Assembly: GCA_963700375.1 (NCBI GenBank)
Contig: CAVOXF010000001.1
Location: 1 to 64,000, forward strand
Direction: 5' to 3'
Source: JAHEEL01 sp963700375
GTDB lineage: Bacteria; Actinomycetota; Acidimicrobiia; Spongiisociales; UBA5794
Length of the DNA stretch: 64,000 nt
Of the stretch, positions 34,748 to 45,569 are shown piece by piece. The notes beneath the pieces were generated by a model. It was given only the letters and a program-made list of their open reading frames with translations. It was not told the DNA's origin and made no database searches. The position numbers and the translations under genes are program-made. Every line of letters begins with the position of its first letter. The first letter of the stretch is position 1.

Positions 34748-35983
34748 CTACACCTCGCCTTCCGGACGGGACCGGATCACTCGCCGCACTGTGCCGGCGA
34801 ACGCCCGCATCGCTTGCGTGGGACGCAGGTGACGTGCAGCAATCCGCAATCCGAGGTTGCTGTAGCGAGGCGCCCGGCGTCCCACAACCCTCCACGCTGC
34901 GAGGCGGGCGACGACTTCCTGCTTCCTGGCAGCTTGGTAGGGCTGCATGCGCTGGAGTTCCTCGATCAGAAGTCCCTCTGCGGCCAGTGCTCCTTCGCTC
35001 ACGGCCTCGTCGAGCAGTTCCGTTGCCTGATCGGTCCGTGCTAGCACCGCGCTGCGACCGTCGTGCTCGTCGAAACTCGGCTGGCCGGCTTCATCAAGAT
35101 GCCAGGCATCACCGAATGAGATGTCGGCAAGCTCGCCCGTACCATCCGGACAGAGCTTGCAGCGCCATGGCAGATGCCGATTCAGAATCCGGCCCCACGA
35201 TTCCGCGTACGAGAGCGAACGAGTTGACTCGTCCGCCATACGTGCCGACGCTTGCCCGGGCCAGCCATGGCCGCGGAACCTGAACTCCGCGACATCCTCC
35301 GTGTTGGCAGCCATCGCGCCCAGCAGGGCGGTCGTTCCTGTCATTCCCGGCGTACCCGCGCAGAAGATCGACAGGTACAGCACGATGGCGCGGTCCACGT
35401 CGGGGTCACGCTTGGCGAGCCGACGGGCCGCGGAAATGTCGCACGGGCGCCCGACCAGGACGCAACGCCCCCCGGTCTCGACCGCATCCAGGAGCCGTTC
35501 GAGTGGCGCAACGGGTTGGTAGCGGGAACCGCTACCGGCGAGGACCGACTCAACCGTCGTGCTGAGCACCGCATCACTCCGGGCAGGGTCGAAGTCTGAA
35601 GCGCGCACGTGCAGGACGGAGTCCGCCCGGCCCGACGAGATCATCCAGGCTGCCAGCGCCGAGAGCGCACCGCCCGAACTCGAATCGTGTCGCACCGTCG
35701 GATCTGTTGCCCAGGCCACATGGCTCGACGCCACGGGCCCCCACAGCGGCGATGTTGCTATCGCTGGCGTCGGCTCGAAGCCTTCCACGATGGCTCCAGG
35801 ACACACACCAACGCAGGCGAGGTCCTCCTCGCGATCCAGCAACTCGACGCCGGTCGGTTCGAGATGCCCCCGCACCCCGAGCTCGATCCGAATCTTCGTC
35901 GGAGCCACAACGGAACAGCCCCCGCACCCCGAGCAGAGCCCGGCATCAACGACCTGCCGAAGTGATGGGAGGTCACGCGGCAT
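34748..35983 (-). CDS. F420 hydrogenase/dehydrogenase beta-subunit-like iron-sulfur protein
   Basis: The start is ATG at 35983 (MPRDLPSLRQVVDAG), overlapping the upstream gene by 11 bp and preceded by GGAG. The product is about 411 residues. A Cys cluster near the N-terminus (GLCSGCGGCSVVAP, then LACVGVCPG) could hold [4Fe-4S]. The FrhB_FdhB N and C domains follow (SSSGGALSALAAWMI; GRPCDISAARRLAKRDPDVDRAIVLYLSIFCAGTPG; WRCKLCPDGTGELADISFGDAW). Stand-alone members of this family often sit beside polysaccharide pyruvyl transferases in exopolysaccharide clusters. They may reduce or modify a sugar using F420H2 or another flavin route; the exact reaction is not established. Confidence 0.85.
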   Translation of the reverse strand: MPRDLPSLRQVVDAGLCSGCGGCSVVAPTKIRIELGVRGHLEPTGVELLDREEDLACVGVCPGAIVEGFEPTPAIATSPLWGPVASSHVAWATDPTVRHDSSSGGALSALAAWMISSGRADSVLHVRASDFDPARSDAVLSTTVESVLAGSGSRYQPVAPLERLLDAVETGGRCVLVGRPCDISAARRLAKRDPDVDRAIVLYLSIFCAGTPGMTGTTALLGAMAANTEDVAEFRFRGHGWPGQASARMADESTRSLSYAESWGRILNRHLPWRCKLCPDGTGELADISFGDAWHLDEAGQPSFDEHDGRSAVLARTDQATELLDEAVSEGALAAEGLLIEELQRMQPYQAARKQEVVARLAAWRVVGRRAPRYSNLGLRIAARHLRPTQAMRAFAGTVRRVIRSRPEGEV

Positions 35984-37130
35984 CGAACAGCTCCGCAACA
36001 CTCGCGGCGTATCGGTCGATCCGACGCAGCGCCAGGTCATTGGCGACATCCGCTCGTGCCTTCCATCCATCCCGTTCATCGAGAAATGCATCCGCGGCCT
36101 TGATCACCTCGGTCGCCGCAGACGCCGTCAGGTCGACGGTCGCGTCGTAGCCGAGGGAGCCGAACAAACCTCTGAACTTGGGGCTGTAGGACAGTGGAAG
36201 AACGGGAACGCCGGACGACAGAGCGGCGATGCATGCGTGCATCCGACTTGCGATGAGGCCATCCAGTTCTGCGATGTATCCCTTCGCTTCCTCGGGTGTC
36301 GCGAGACCCGTTGCGACCGTCATCGAGGGGAATCGACTGCCGACCAACTCGGCGGCGTCCTGGTCATTGTCGACCGCTCCGGGTGGACCAAGGACGTGGG
36401 GTACGAGGTGCACCTCGATGCCCGGATACCGATCGAGCCGATCGGCGAGCGCGAAGATCGTCGAACCGTAGGGCTCGCCGATGCGCTGCCCCTGCCGCCG
36501 ATCGTTCATCAGCAGGCCCGAGACGTTGAGACCGATCCGTAGTCTCCGCGACGATCCAATACCGGCGGGCTGTGAACCGAGCCGGAAAGCGACGTCCGAG
36601 GCGAGATTGGCGTTCGATCCCGGAGCAAGTGTCCCCACGACACCAAGGGACTCCCCGTCTCGCACCCAGATTGTCGAGCGCTGGCGCAGCGAACGAGCCG
36701 CGAGCCTTCGCGCCGTACTTGAGCGAAACGGTCCGATCGTCTGAGGCGAAGCCACCACGGGGATGCCGCGCCTTCGCACGACGGCTCCAAGCGCCGCGAT
36801 CCTGGCGAATCGTCGGAGTCCGTATAGGTCGCTGAAGCTATCGCCTTCGGCAATGTCGAACGCATACGAGACGCGGTCGAGCTCCGACGTGAGAGCGTTG
36901 CCGGCGACGACGCTCGTGGCGAGGTCCCATCCGCGCACACGAACCCCTGAGGATGCTCCCCCATTGCCGATCCAGACGATATCGAGCGACCTGCCGATGC
37001 CGTCTGCGGCCGACTTCAGAATCCCGGCATGGGCCCGGCTGATGGCGCCAACGCCGAGGTTCAGCGAGTCGGGGTTGTGCCACAACAGCGCGATCCGGAG
37101 GTCGGACCCGCTCCCATTCGCCTGGGTCAC
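35973..37130 (-). CDS. Polysaccharide pyruvyl transferase family protein (CsaB-like)
   Basis: This 385-residue protein starts at the GTG at 37130 with GGGAGGG five bases upstream. It contains ALLWHNPDSLNLGVGAISRAHA, an internal GIPVVASPQTIGPF, STIWVRDGESLG, SDVAFRLG, RIGLNVSGLL, LVPHVLGPPGAVDNDQDA and the C-terminal LIASRMHACIAALSSGVPVLPLSYSPKFRGLF. These are hallmarks of the pyruvyl transferase family, which adds ketal-linked pyruvate from phosphoenolpyruvate to sugars. It is the first gene of the minus-strand run with the F420-beta-like protein, flippase and GT2 enzyme. The product is probably a pyruvylated surface glycan. Confidence 0.88.
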   Translation of the reverse strand: MTQANGSGSDLRIALLWHNPDSLNLGVGAISRAHAGILKSAADGIGRSLDIVWIGNGGASSGVRVRGWDLATSVVAGNALTSELDRVSYAFDIAEGDSFSDLYGLRRFARIAALGAVVRRRGIPVVASPQTIGPFRSSTARRLAARSLRQRSTIWVRDGESLGVVGTLAPGSNANLASDVAFRLGSQPAGIGSSRRLRIGLNVSGLLMNDRRQGQRIGEPYGSTIFALADRLDRYPGIEVHLVPHVLGPPGAVDNDQDAAELVGSRFPSMTVATGLATPEEAKGYIAELDGLIASRMHACIAALSSGVPVLPLSYSPKFRGLFGSLGYDATVDLTASAATEVIKAADAFLDERDGWKARADVANDLALRRIDRYAASVAELFDAA

Positions 37131-37665
37131 GGTCCCTCCCGGTTCGTGCGCGCCGGAGACTGGGGTCGACTCGAGCGTTCAAGCGTCAGTGTCGCATACG
37201 GCCCAGCGCCCGCGCCGTGTGGCGTACCACACCGGCAGGACGCCTCCCCACCGTGACTTGGTCGCATCGAACGGGTCGATACACGCGACACGTCGAACCG
37301 GGAAACGTTCATCAGTAGGGATCGTCCGGTCCCGATGGGGCCTTGAGGCAATTGCTGCGACGCCCACGGTGCCGAGAGCGGCAATCTCGCTCCGCGAACG
37401 CATCAATGCCGCGCTACCCGAGTCGGCGTTCGACCGCTCGCGAGACGGAGTGATTGGTCTGGACCGTCGACAGCGGGTCCCGACCGCAGGTAGTCTGGCG
37501 AGGGCAATGGGGCCGACCGATGGACGTCGTAGCTGTTGCCGATAGGTCAAGCGGATCGAGATCTAGCGACGGGGCGACAACCACTCGCACCAATCGCCCG
37601 GGAGGGTTGATGTCCGACGAATACCGCCGTCTGGCCGGCTCCGGTGGCCGGACCGCGCAATCCAC
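37131..37665. other. Divergent intergenic region, about 535 bp
   Basis: This lies between the pyruvyl transferase (minus) and a membrane protein (plus). I see no protein with recognisable motifs on either strand, no tRNA and no strong hairpin. Promoters for both directions should lie here, but I could not fix convincing -35/-10 pairs. Confidence 0.4.
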
Positions 37666-38358
37666 ATGAACGACGCAGAAGCCGGCTCCGGCAGGTCGAT
37701 GCTGCGGGACATACCGCCGATCGTGATCGCGTTCGTGATCAGTGGTGCCCTCGTCGCCGGCATCGCGGTGATCTCCTACCTCACGGGAGCCGATTGGGCA
37801 ATGTTCAAGGTCGGCAATGAATCGAATGTGCCGACGTGGTACTCATCTGTTCAGTTGTTCACCATTGGCCTCGTCCTAACGCCGCTCGCGGTGCGGGACG
37901 CAACCCGCGGACGTATCCGTTCACTCGCCCTCTACGCAGTCCCGGGGTTCTTCTTCTTCCTCTCCCTCGACGAGGTCGCCACCATCCACGAGCGTCTCGG
38001 CGAATGGCTCAAGTCACGCGGTATCGGATCGGATCTTCGCACCGATGCTTGGATGTTCATCTTCGTTCCGCTGGTCGCCATCATCGCCGCCGTCGCCGTC
38101 TGGGCATTCTGGCCTTACATCCGCTCCCGCAAGGATGTGCTGATCCTCGGTGTCGTGGGTGTGGCGTTGTTCGGCCTGTCCGCCGTCGGCTTCGAGTTCA
38201 CGGCCAACTTCGTGGACGAGGGCTCGAAAGAGCAGCAGATCCTCGGATTCTTCGAGGAGTACGGCGAGATGGTGGCCTCAAGCCTCCTGCTCTGGAGCGC
38301 GGTCATCGTTACGCGTCACGAGGGCGTCCGGCTCGTGCTGGGCGAACGCCGCAGCTAG
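37666..38358 (+). CDS. Six-helix membrane protein with conserved acidic/His motif, unknown
   Basis: This 230-residue protein has about six predicted helices (PPIVIAFVISGALVAGIAVI; SSVQLFTIGLVLTPLAV; LYAVPGFFFFLSLDEVATIHE; AWMFIFVPLVAIIAAVAVWAFW; VLILGVVGVALFGLSAVGFEF; MVASSLLLWSAVIV). Charged residues lie at membrane ends: SLDEVATIHERLGEWL and FFEEYGEMVASSLLL. A cluster of Glu, Asp and His at helix ends could bind metal or form an active site, but I do not recognise the family. Confidence 0.65.
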   Translation: MNDAEAGSGRSMLRDIPPIVIAFVISGALVAGIAVISYLTGADWAMFKVGNESNVPTWYSSVQLFTIGLVLTPLAVRDATRGRIRSLALYAVPGFFFFLSLDEVATIHERLGEWLKSRGIGSDLRTDAWMFIFVPLVAIIAAVAVWAFWPYIRSRKDVLILGVVGVALFGLSAVGFEFTANFVDEGSKEQQILGFFEEYGEMVASSLLLWSAVIVTRHEGVRLVLGERRS

Positions 38359-38435
38359 GCGATCAGCCGGGACGGCACCGACTTCAGCCGGTGACCGGAG
38401 CGCCGCGTCTCTGCCGGATCGCTACGATCGGCGCC

Positions 38436-38843
38436 ATGGCAACCGTCTTCACCATGATCATCAACGGAGAGATCCCGGGACGATTCGTGTGGCGCGACGA
38501 TCGCGTCGTGGCGTTCCTCACGATCGCGCCCCTCAGCCCCGGTCACGTGCTCGTCGTGACCGTCGACGAGGTCGAACACTGGATCGACCTCGAACCCGAG
38601 CTACTCGATCACCTCATGTCGGTGTCGCAGACGATCGGCCGGGCCGTCGACCGGGCATTCGCACCGGCAAAGGTCGGAGTGATGATCGCCGGCCTCGAGG
38701 TCCCCCACGTCCATGTACATGTGGTTCCGATGATGGGAGAGGGCGATCTCAATTTCTCCAGAGCCGACTCGAATCCGTCCGATGCGTCCCTCGATGACGC
38801 GGCGGACAGGATCCGGCACGCATTGGCCGATCTCGACGGGTAA
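38436..38843 (+). CDS. HIT family protein
   Basis: The start is ATG at 38436 and the product is 135 residues. The histidine triad is HVHVHVVP, preceded by IAGLEVPH. Other family strands are IINGEIPGRFVWRDDRVVAFLTIAPLSPGHVLVVT. HIT proteins hydrolyse or transfer nucleotides, such as adenosine phosphoramidates, diadenosine polyphosphates or nucleotide sugars. A house-cleaning nucleotide hydrolase in the cytoplasm is the safest call. It is 77 bp downstream of the membrane protein on the same strand. Confidence 0.9.
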   Translation: MATVFTMIINGEIPGRFVWRDDRVVAFLTIAPLSPGHVLVVTVDEVEHWIDLEPELLDHLMSVSQTIGRAVDRAFAPAKVGVMIAGLEVPHVHVHVVPMMGEGDLNFSRADSNPSDASLDDAADRIRHALADLDG

Positions 38844-38885
38844 CACGGACCGGGTGGAGGATCGATACCTCGCTATTCTCCCCGC

Positions 38886-39329
38886 ATGCCCTCAGCCACC
38901 TTCACTGAAACCGTAACCATCGACTCCGACCCCACCGACGTGTGGGACCAACTCCAGGAACCCGATGTGTGGGCCTCGCTCGGCCCTGTCCAGAAGGTCT
39001 GGGATCCGCTCTTCGCTGATGGCGTCTTGACTGGATTCACCTGGTCGACCGACATCGGAGGCAAGGTGTACGAAGGGACCGGAAAGGCGATCTCGTTCCA
39101 GCGACCCGATCGGTACGAACTCGTGCTCGACACATCCGAAATGTCCGGGACGATTACGGCCGACCTCTCCCCTGCGAACCCCGGCGGCACCGAAGCCGTG
39201 GTGTCGATCGAACTCAAGTCCAAGGGGTTGCTCTCGTCGATGTTCTTCCCGGCGATCAAGAACGCCATCGGATCGGGCTTTCCGGGACAGGTGAGCGACA
39301 TGGGTGAGCGACTCTCGTCTTCTTCCTAG
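38886..39329 (+). CDS. SRPBCC/START-like domain protein
   Basis: This 147-residue protein begins SATFTETVTIDSDPTDVWDQLQEPDVWASLGPVQKVWDPLFADG, the usual opening of the SRPBCC helix-grip fold (a beta strand, then the VWxxLxD/EPxxW helix). A long C-terminal amphipathic helix follows (FFPAIKNAIGSGFPGQVSDMGERL). Such proteins bind hydrophobic ligands. It follows the HIT gene by 42 bp and may be cotranscribed. The ligand is unknown. Confidence 0.75.
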   Translation: MPSATFTETVTIDSDPTDVWDQLQEPDVWASLGPVQKVWDPLFADGVLTGFTWSTDIGGKVYEGTGKAISFQRPDRYELVLDTSEMSGTITADLSPANPGGTEAVVSIELKSKGLLSSMFFPAIKNAIGSGFPGQVSDMGERLSSSS

Positions 39330-39441
39330 GCGTTCGTTCCCCGGTCTCGACGGCTGACTAGTCCGTTTCGCCACGGATCTTTGTCCCTTGCCCGGTACCC
39401 CGCCGCTCGATAGCTTCACAGCAGCAGTCGGACGGAGGGAA

Positions 39442-39762
39442 ATGACGGACGGGCAATTTGATGTGCGACCCATCCTGATGGTCTTGGTCATCATCGCGAT
39501 CGTTCTCGCGACAGCGCAGGCCGCAATGGCGAAACCACGAATCGACCAGGACCTCACGGTCGTCTCATCGACCGTTCTCGGCGAAGACACGTTCACCATG
39601 ACGGCCTGGAACATGAGTTTCGAACCACGAGACGTCCTTCTGTCCGCTCCGGGCGTGGTTGCAGAAGTCACCGTCGACACCGGAGTCTTCGATGGGCACT
39701 GGGTGATCGAAAGCTTCGGCGCCGACGCCACGGCAACGATGGTCGGCGTCATCGAGTCGTAG
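39442..39762 (+). CDS. Small exported or membrane-anchored protein, unknown
   Basis: I place the start at the ATG at 39442 because GGAGGG stands just upstream; an earlier ATG at 39388 lacks a site. The product is about 106 residues with one N-terminal hydrophobic segment (PILMVLVIIAIVLATAQAAMA) that ends like a signal peptide (AMA-KP), then a beta-rich soluble domain of about 75 residues. No family recognised. Confidence 0.6.
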   Translation: MTDGQFDVRPILMVLVIIAIVLATAQAAMAKPRIDQDLTVVSSTVLGEDTFTMTAWNMSFEPRDVLLSAPGVVAEVTVDTGVFDGHWVIESFGADATATMVGVIES

Positions 39763-39850
39763 CGCCAAGAGGTAGTGACGCAAGAACGTCGCTTCAGCTG
39801 CGACCGCTCAACCCCGATACTCCTGGGATGGCTTTGAACAGAGCGGCATC

Positions 39851-41155
39851 ATGACGTCACCTGCGACGCCACCCGCCCGACGATTGATCAGCCTGCCAAG
39901 CCTGGAAACGATCAGGAACGCGGCGATCGCAGCCATGATCATCTGGCTCCCGTTTTCCCTTCTCTACTCGCTGCAGGTCGATCTACACAGTCCGCATATG
40001 TCGCGCTACATCATGCGCGCAACGCTGATCGGGCCTCTCGAAGTCATCCTGATTGTCGTGGCGGTACTGTCTCTGCCCCTCTTCATTCGTCGCGACACCT
40101 ACGACGGGCGGCCGATCGGCCTCATCGGCGCAGTAGCGCTCACGGCTCTTACGCTCATCCTGGTGCTCGCGACCCCCTCACCGGAGGGCTTTGCGAGAGT
40201 CGTTCGGTTCGCCGGCGTGACCGGAGCGATCGCAACGATCCGCTGGATGTCGCAGTCGGAGTTTCGGGCCGCGGTCATCTGGCCACTGACCGCCTCCGCC
40301 GCAATTCAGGCCGTCTGGGCGGCGCTCCAGACCTTCGTATGGCACAGCGGCCACCAGACGGGAATCACCGAACGCTTCGACCATGTGTGGACCCAGGGGC
40401 ACGGTTCGATGGACGGAGCCTACGGACTCGCCACATTCATGGTGCTCGCGATGGCGATCATCCTGTCATCCGGGGCCTTTGATCAGTTGCACCCGATGAT
40501 GTGGCTCTCGGTGGCGCTCGCTTCCGCTTCGATAGCGACAACCTTCGGTCGCAATGGCGTGATCGCGGCGTTGATGGTCGGCGGACTCTACGGCCTTGGG
40601 TGGCTCGTCAAGCGGAACTGGGACTACCTCGCGAGCGCTCTCGTCGCGGTCGTTCCCATGGGTATCGGCATCGTGGTCACCTGGGCGGGGTGGAACGTTC
40701 GTGCGACCGAGACGGCCGCCGGGTATCAGAGCGGACGCGAGGCGCTCCTGCGTCGCGCCCTGGAGATCATCCGCGACAACCCCCTCGTTGGTGTGGGGCC
40801 CGCCAACTACGGACCGTACCTTGCTCAGATCGGCCTGACACCAGTCGATATCACCATCGTCCACAGCGTGCCGGTGCTGGTCGCCGCCGAGTACGGCGTG
40901 CCGATTGGCTTGCTCTTCACGCTGTGGCTCGGGCTCCTCGGAGTCGCCGCTCTGCGTACTTCCGTACGGGCGCTCGCCGTGTTCGTTTCGATCGTCCCGT
41001 ACCTGGTATTCGCCTACGCCCCGCTCGTGTACGCGAGCGGGATTGTGGGTTTCGGCCTGTGGCTCGCCGTCATGGACTATCACCGGCGGCAGAAGCAGGT
41101 CGGGATCAAACGGACCGCGGTCACGAACGCGGAGGCGGCCCCGTCGATCGCATGA
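39851..41155 (+). CDS. O-antigen ligase/Wzy-like membrane protein
   Basis: This 434-residue protein has about ten membrane helices. The family region is visible: an extracellular loop with GHQTGITERFDHVWTQGH, the helix ALASASIATTFGRNGVIAALMVGGLYGLG, then the Wzy_C loop RRALEIIRDNPLVGVGPANYGPYL with a catalytic-type His in IVHSVPVLVAAEYGVP. Such proteins ligate or polymerise lipid-linked glycan units outside the membrane. It completes the Wzx/Wzy set of the locus. It converges with atpC, with 141 bp between them; I could not identify a clear terminator there. Confidence 0.85.
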   Translation: MTSPATPPARRLISLPSLETIRNAAIAAMIIWLPFSLLYSLQVDLHSPHMSRYIMRATLIGPLEVILIVVAVLSLPLFIRRDTYDGRPIGLIGAVALTALTLILVLATPSPEGFARVVRFAGVTGAIATIRWMSQSEFRAAVIWPLTASAAIQAVWAALQTFVWHSGHQTGITERFDHVWTQGHGSMDGAYGLATFMVLAMAIILSSGAFDQLHPMMWLSVALASASIATTFGRNGVIAALMVGGLYGLGWLVKRNWDYLASALVAVVPMGIGIVVTWAGWNVRATETAAGYQSGREALLRRALEIIRDNPLVGVGPANYGPYLAQIGLTPVDITIVHSVPVLVAAEYGVPIGLLFTLWLGLLGVAALRTSVRALAVFVSIVPYLVFAYAPLVYASGIVGFGLWLAVMDYHRRQKQVGIKRTAVTNAEAAPSIA

Positions 41156-41296
41156 CGATGGGTACCAACGGCTCGTGGCAGCCGGGTGCGGCTCCTGCAC
41201 GCGAGCGGGAGGCGCCCGTCCGTCGAGAGCCGAGCGGTTGCCGCCTCTCCGTGAGGCAGAGGAATCCGGGTCGCGGGCTCGGACCGGCCGACGGCG

Positions 41297-41623
41297 CTAT
41301 GCCGTGGCGGTGTCTTCGTCCCTGAGGGCCGCCGCGGCTTGACGGGCTTCTTCGAGGCCTCCGTCGGTGAGTCTGGCCCAGTCCGTGAGAAGGGTGACTT
41401 CGTTGCGGAAGATCTGGAGGAAGCCGCCGTGGATGCCGGCCGACGTGACGCCGCCCTCGTGGTGGATCACCACGGCACCGGTGGCGAGGGCCGCCATCGT
41501 CGGCTCGTGATCCGCGAGGATGCCGATGTCGCCCTCGATGGTCCGGGCGGTGAGCATCTCCGCTTCACCGGACCAGATCACCGCCTCTGGCGTCACCACG
41601 TCAACGCGGAAGGGCTTTCCCAT
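41297..41623 (-). CDS. atpC: F1Fo ATP synthase epsilon subunit
   Basis: This 108-residue protein covers the N-terminal beta-sandwich of epsilon (FRVDVVTPEAVIWSGEAEMLTARTIEGDIGILADHEPTMAAL...GGFLQIFRNEVTLLTDWARL) and only a short C-terminal helix. It is shorter than the about 135-residue E. coli form, as in many actinobacteria. The start overlaps the atpD stop (TGATG). Epsilon links the rotor to F1 and regulates hydrolysis. Confidence 0.92.
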   Translation of the reverse strand: MGKPFRVDVVTPEAVIWSGEAEMLTARTIEGDIGILADHEPTMAALATGAVVIHHEGGVTSAGIHGGFLQIFRNEVTLLTDWARLTDGGLEEARQAAAALRDEDTATA

Positions 41624-43047
41624 CAGGCAGAGACCTCGATTTCCTTGGCTTTCGCCTTCACGTCTGCAGCGCCGCCGACCATGTAGAAGGCCTGCTCCGG
41701 ATACTGATCCATCTCGCCGTCGACCACGGCCTTGAACGAGGCGACCGTCTCTTCCATCGGCGTGTAGATCCCGGTCTGACCGGTGAACTGCTCGGCGACG
41801 AACATCGGCTGCGACAGGAACTTCTGGATCCGCCGTGCCCTGGCGACGATGAGCTTGTCGTCTTCGGAGAGCTCGTCGATGCCGAGGATGGCGATGATGT
41901 CCTGAAGGTCGGCGTACCGCTGCAGGATCTGCTGCACGTCGGTCGCCACCTGATAGTGCTCCTCACCGACGATCTGCGGATCGAGGGCACGGCTGTTGGA
42001 ATCGAGCGGATCGACCGCCGGGTAGATACCGAGCGCCGTCAGCGGACGGGAGAGCACGGTCGTGGCGTCGAGGTGGGCGAACGCCGTGTGCGGCGCCGGG
42101 TCGGTGATGTCGTCGGCAGGCACGTAGATCGCCTGAAGCGACGTGATCGACCGGCCCTTCAACGACGTGATGCGCTCCTGGAGGACACCCATCTCACCGG
42201 CAAGCGTCGGCTGATAGCCCACCGCGGACGGCATCCGTCCGAGGAGCGTCGACACCTCGGCACCGGCCTGGGTGAAGCGGAAGATGTTGTCGATGAACAG
42301 CAGCACGTCCTGACGCTGAACATCGCGGAAGTACTCGGCCATCGTGAGCGCCGACAGCGCGACGCGAAGGCGCACGCCCGGCGGTTCATCCATCTGACCG
42401 AACGTCAGTGCCGCCTTGTCGATGACGCCCGATTCCTTCATCTCGAGGAAGAGGTCGTTGCCCTCACGGGTCCGCTCGCCGACTCCTGCGAACACCGACA
42501 CACCGCCGTGCTGCGTGGCGACGCGGTTGATCATCTCCTGGATGAGCACCGTCTTGCCCACGCCGGCGCCACCGAACAGTCCGATCTTGCCGCCCTCGAG
42601 GTACGGGCCGAGGAGATCGATGACCTTGATGCCGGTCTCGAAGATCTTCTTCTGCGGCTCGACCTCGTCGAAGGGGGGTGGTTCACGGTGGATCGGCCAC
42701 CACGGACCGGTGAACACGTGGTCTGGAGCGTCGAGGGCGACGCCCCACGCGTTGAAGATGTGGCCGAGCGTCTGATCGCCGACCGGAACCATGATCGGGG
42801 AACCGGTGTTGCGCACCTCGGCCCCGCGGACCAATCCATCGGTTGGAGCCATCGCGACCGCACGCACCAGGTTGTCACCGAGTTGCTGAGCAACCTCGCA
42901 CTTGATCGTGCGCGTGTCCTTGCCGATGGTCAGGTCGACCTCGAGGGCGAAGTTGATCTCGGGAAGGGCGTCGGGCGGGAACTCGACGTCCACCACCGGT
43001 CCTGCCACTTTCACAATCCGGCCGGAGGGAAGTGTGCTCTCGCTCAT
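41623..43047 (-). CDS. atpD: F1Fo ATP synthase beta subunit
   Basis: This 474-residue catalytic subunit has Walker A GGAGVGKT, the catalytic GERTREGND segment, LLFIDNIFRFTQAG (Walker B), DELSEDDKLIVARARRIQKFLSQPMFVAEQFTG (the DELSEED-type lever) and an intact C-terminus. It makes ATP at the F1 head using torque from the gamma shaft. It lies 21 bp after atpG, and its stop is coupled to atpC. Confidence 0.97.
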   Translation of the reverse strand: MSESTLPSGRIVKVAGPVVDVEFPPDALPEINFALEVDLTIGKDTRTIKCEVAQQLGDNLVRAVAMAPTDGLVRGAEVRNTGSPIMVPVGDQTLGHIFNAWGVALDAPDHVFTGPWWPIHREPPPFDEVEPQKKIFETGIKVIDLLGPYLEGGKIGLFGGAGVGKTVLIQEMINRVATQHGGVSVFAGVGERTREGNDLFLEMKESGVIDKAALTFGQMDEPPGVRLRVALSALTMAEYFRDVQRQDVLLFIDNIFRFTQAGAEVSTLLGRMPSAVGYQPTLAGEMGVLQERITSLKGRSITSLQAIYVPADDITDPAPHTAFAHLDATTVLSRPLTALGIYPAVDPLDSNSRALDPQIVGEEHYQVATDVQQILQRYADLQDIIAILGIDELSEDDKLIVARARRIQKFLSQPMFVAEQFTGQTGIYTPMEETVASFKAVVDGEMDQYPEQAFYMVGGAADVKAKAKEIEVSA

Positions 43048-43068
43048 TGGTACTCCATCCTTCGTTGC

Positions 43069-43947
43069 TCAACCATCGCCGAGCGCCGCGGCGCCGCCGA
43101 CGATCTCTGAGATCTCGGTTGTGATCTCCGCCTGCCGGGCCTGGTTGGCCCCACGGGTCAGGATCTTGGTCAATTCATCTGCGTTCTCGGTAGCGGCCTT
43201 CATCGCCCGACGCCTCGCCGCATGCTCAGACGCCGATGCATCGAGGAGGATCCCGAAGATCGAGCCTTCCAGGTAGCGGGGCAGGAGGCGGTTGAGGATG
43301 TCTTCAGGCGACGGCTCGAAGGAGTAGCCGATCGGTGCCGCCGCCGCTTCGCCCTCCAGTTGCGGCGCGGCAATCGGCAGCAGCGTCCGGTGGATCGGCT
43401 TCTGCGTCAGCGCGGAGATGTACTCGGTGGTGAACACCTCGACCGAGTCGACGCTGCCTTCTGCGTAGTCGTTCAGCAGGACGTTGGCGATCATGCGGGC
43501 GTCGGCATACACCGGAAGGTCGGTGACGTTGAGCCAGGCATGCTCGATCGGCTGCTTGCGGTAGGCGAAGTAGGACTGGGCCTTCCGCCCGATCACGTAG
43601 AGGTTCACGAGGCGTCCCGCTGCAAGATGTTCGCGGATCGCGTGTTCACCAAGGCGGATGATCGCGCCGTTGTAGCCGCCGGCGAGCCCACGGTCCGACG
43701 ACACGATGACAACGCCGGCCGTCTCGACCTCGCGCTGTTCAAGGAGGGGGTGCGACGCTCCCCCGGCTGAGGCGACATTGCGGATCACTTCGTCGAGCTT
43801 CGCTGCATACGGTCGCGCCGCGATCAGGCGGCTCTGCGCCTTGCCGATCCGTGCCGTGGAGATCAGCTCCATGGCGCGCGTGATCTTCATCGTCGATTCG
43901 ACGCTGCGGATCCTGCGACGGATCAACCGGAGCTCAGCCGAAGCCAT
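43069..43947 (-). CDS. atpG: F1Fo ATP synthase gamma subunit
   Basis: This 292-residue protein has long N- and C-terminal helices forming the rotor shaft (ELRLIRRRIRSVESTMKITRAMELISTARIGKAQ; RRRAMKAATENADELTKILTRGANQARQAEITTEISEIVGGAAAL) and the central VIVSSDRGLAGGYNGAI segment. It begins 6 bp after the atpA stop. It connects catalysis to the c-ring. Confidence 0.96.
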   Translation of the reverse strand: MASAELRLIRRRIRSVESTMKITRAMELISTARIGKAQSRLIAARPYAAKLDEVIRNVASAGGASHPLLEQREVETAGVVIVSSDRGLAGGYNGAIIRLGEHAIREHLAAGRLVNLYVIGRKAQSYFAYRKQPIEHAWLNVTDLPVYADARMIANVLLNDYAEGSVDSVEVFTTEYISALTQKPIHRTLLPIAAPQLEGEAAAAPIGYSFEPSPEDILNRLLPRYLEGSIFGILLDASASEHAARRRAMKAATENADELTKILTRGANQARQAEITTEISEIVGGAAALGDG

Positions 43948-43953
43948 GAGTGG

Positions 43954-45565
<1,612 letters not shown>

Positions 45566-45569
45566 CTAC

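Noticed and set aside
41156..41296. Possible tRNA or terminator between the O-antigen ligase-like gene and atpC
   Set aside because: No cloverleaf could be drawn and no strong stem followed by T residues is seen on either strand.
41956..43110. Plus-strand open frame of about 384 codons across atpD
   Set aside because: Antisense shadow of atpD, which is complete and highly conserved.
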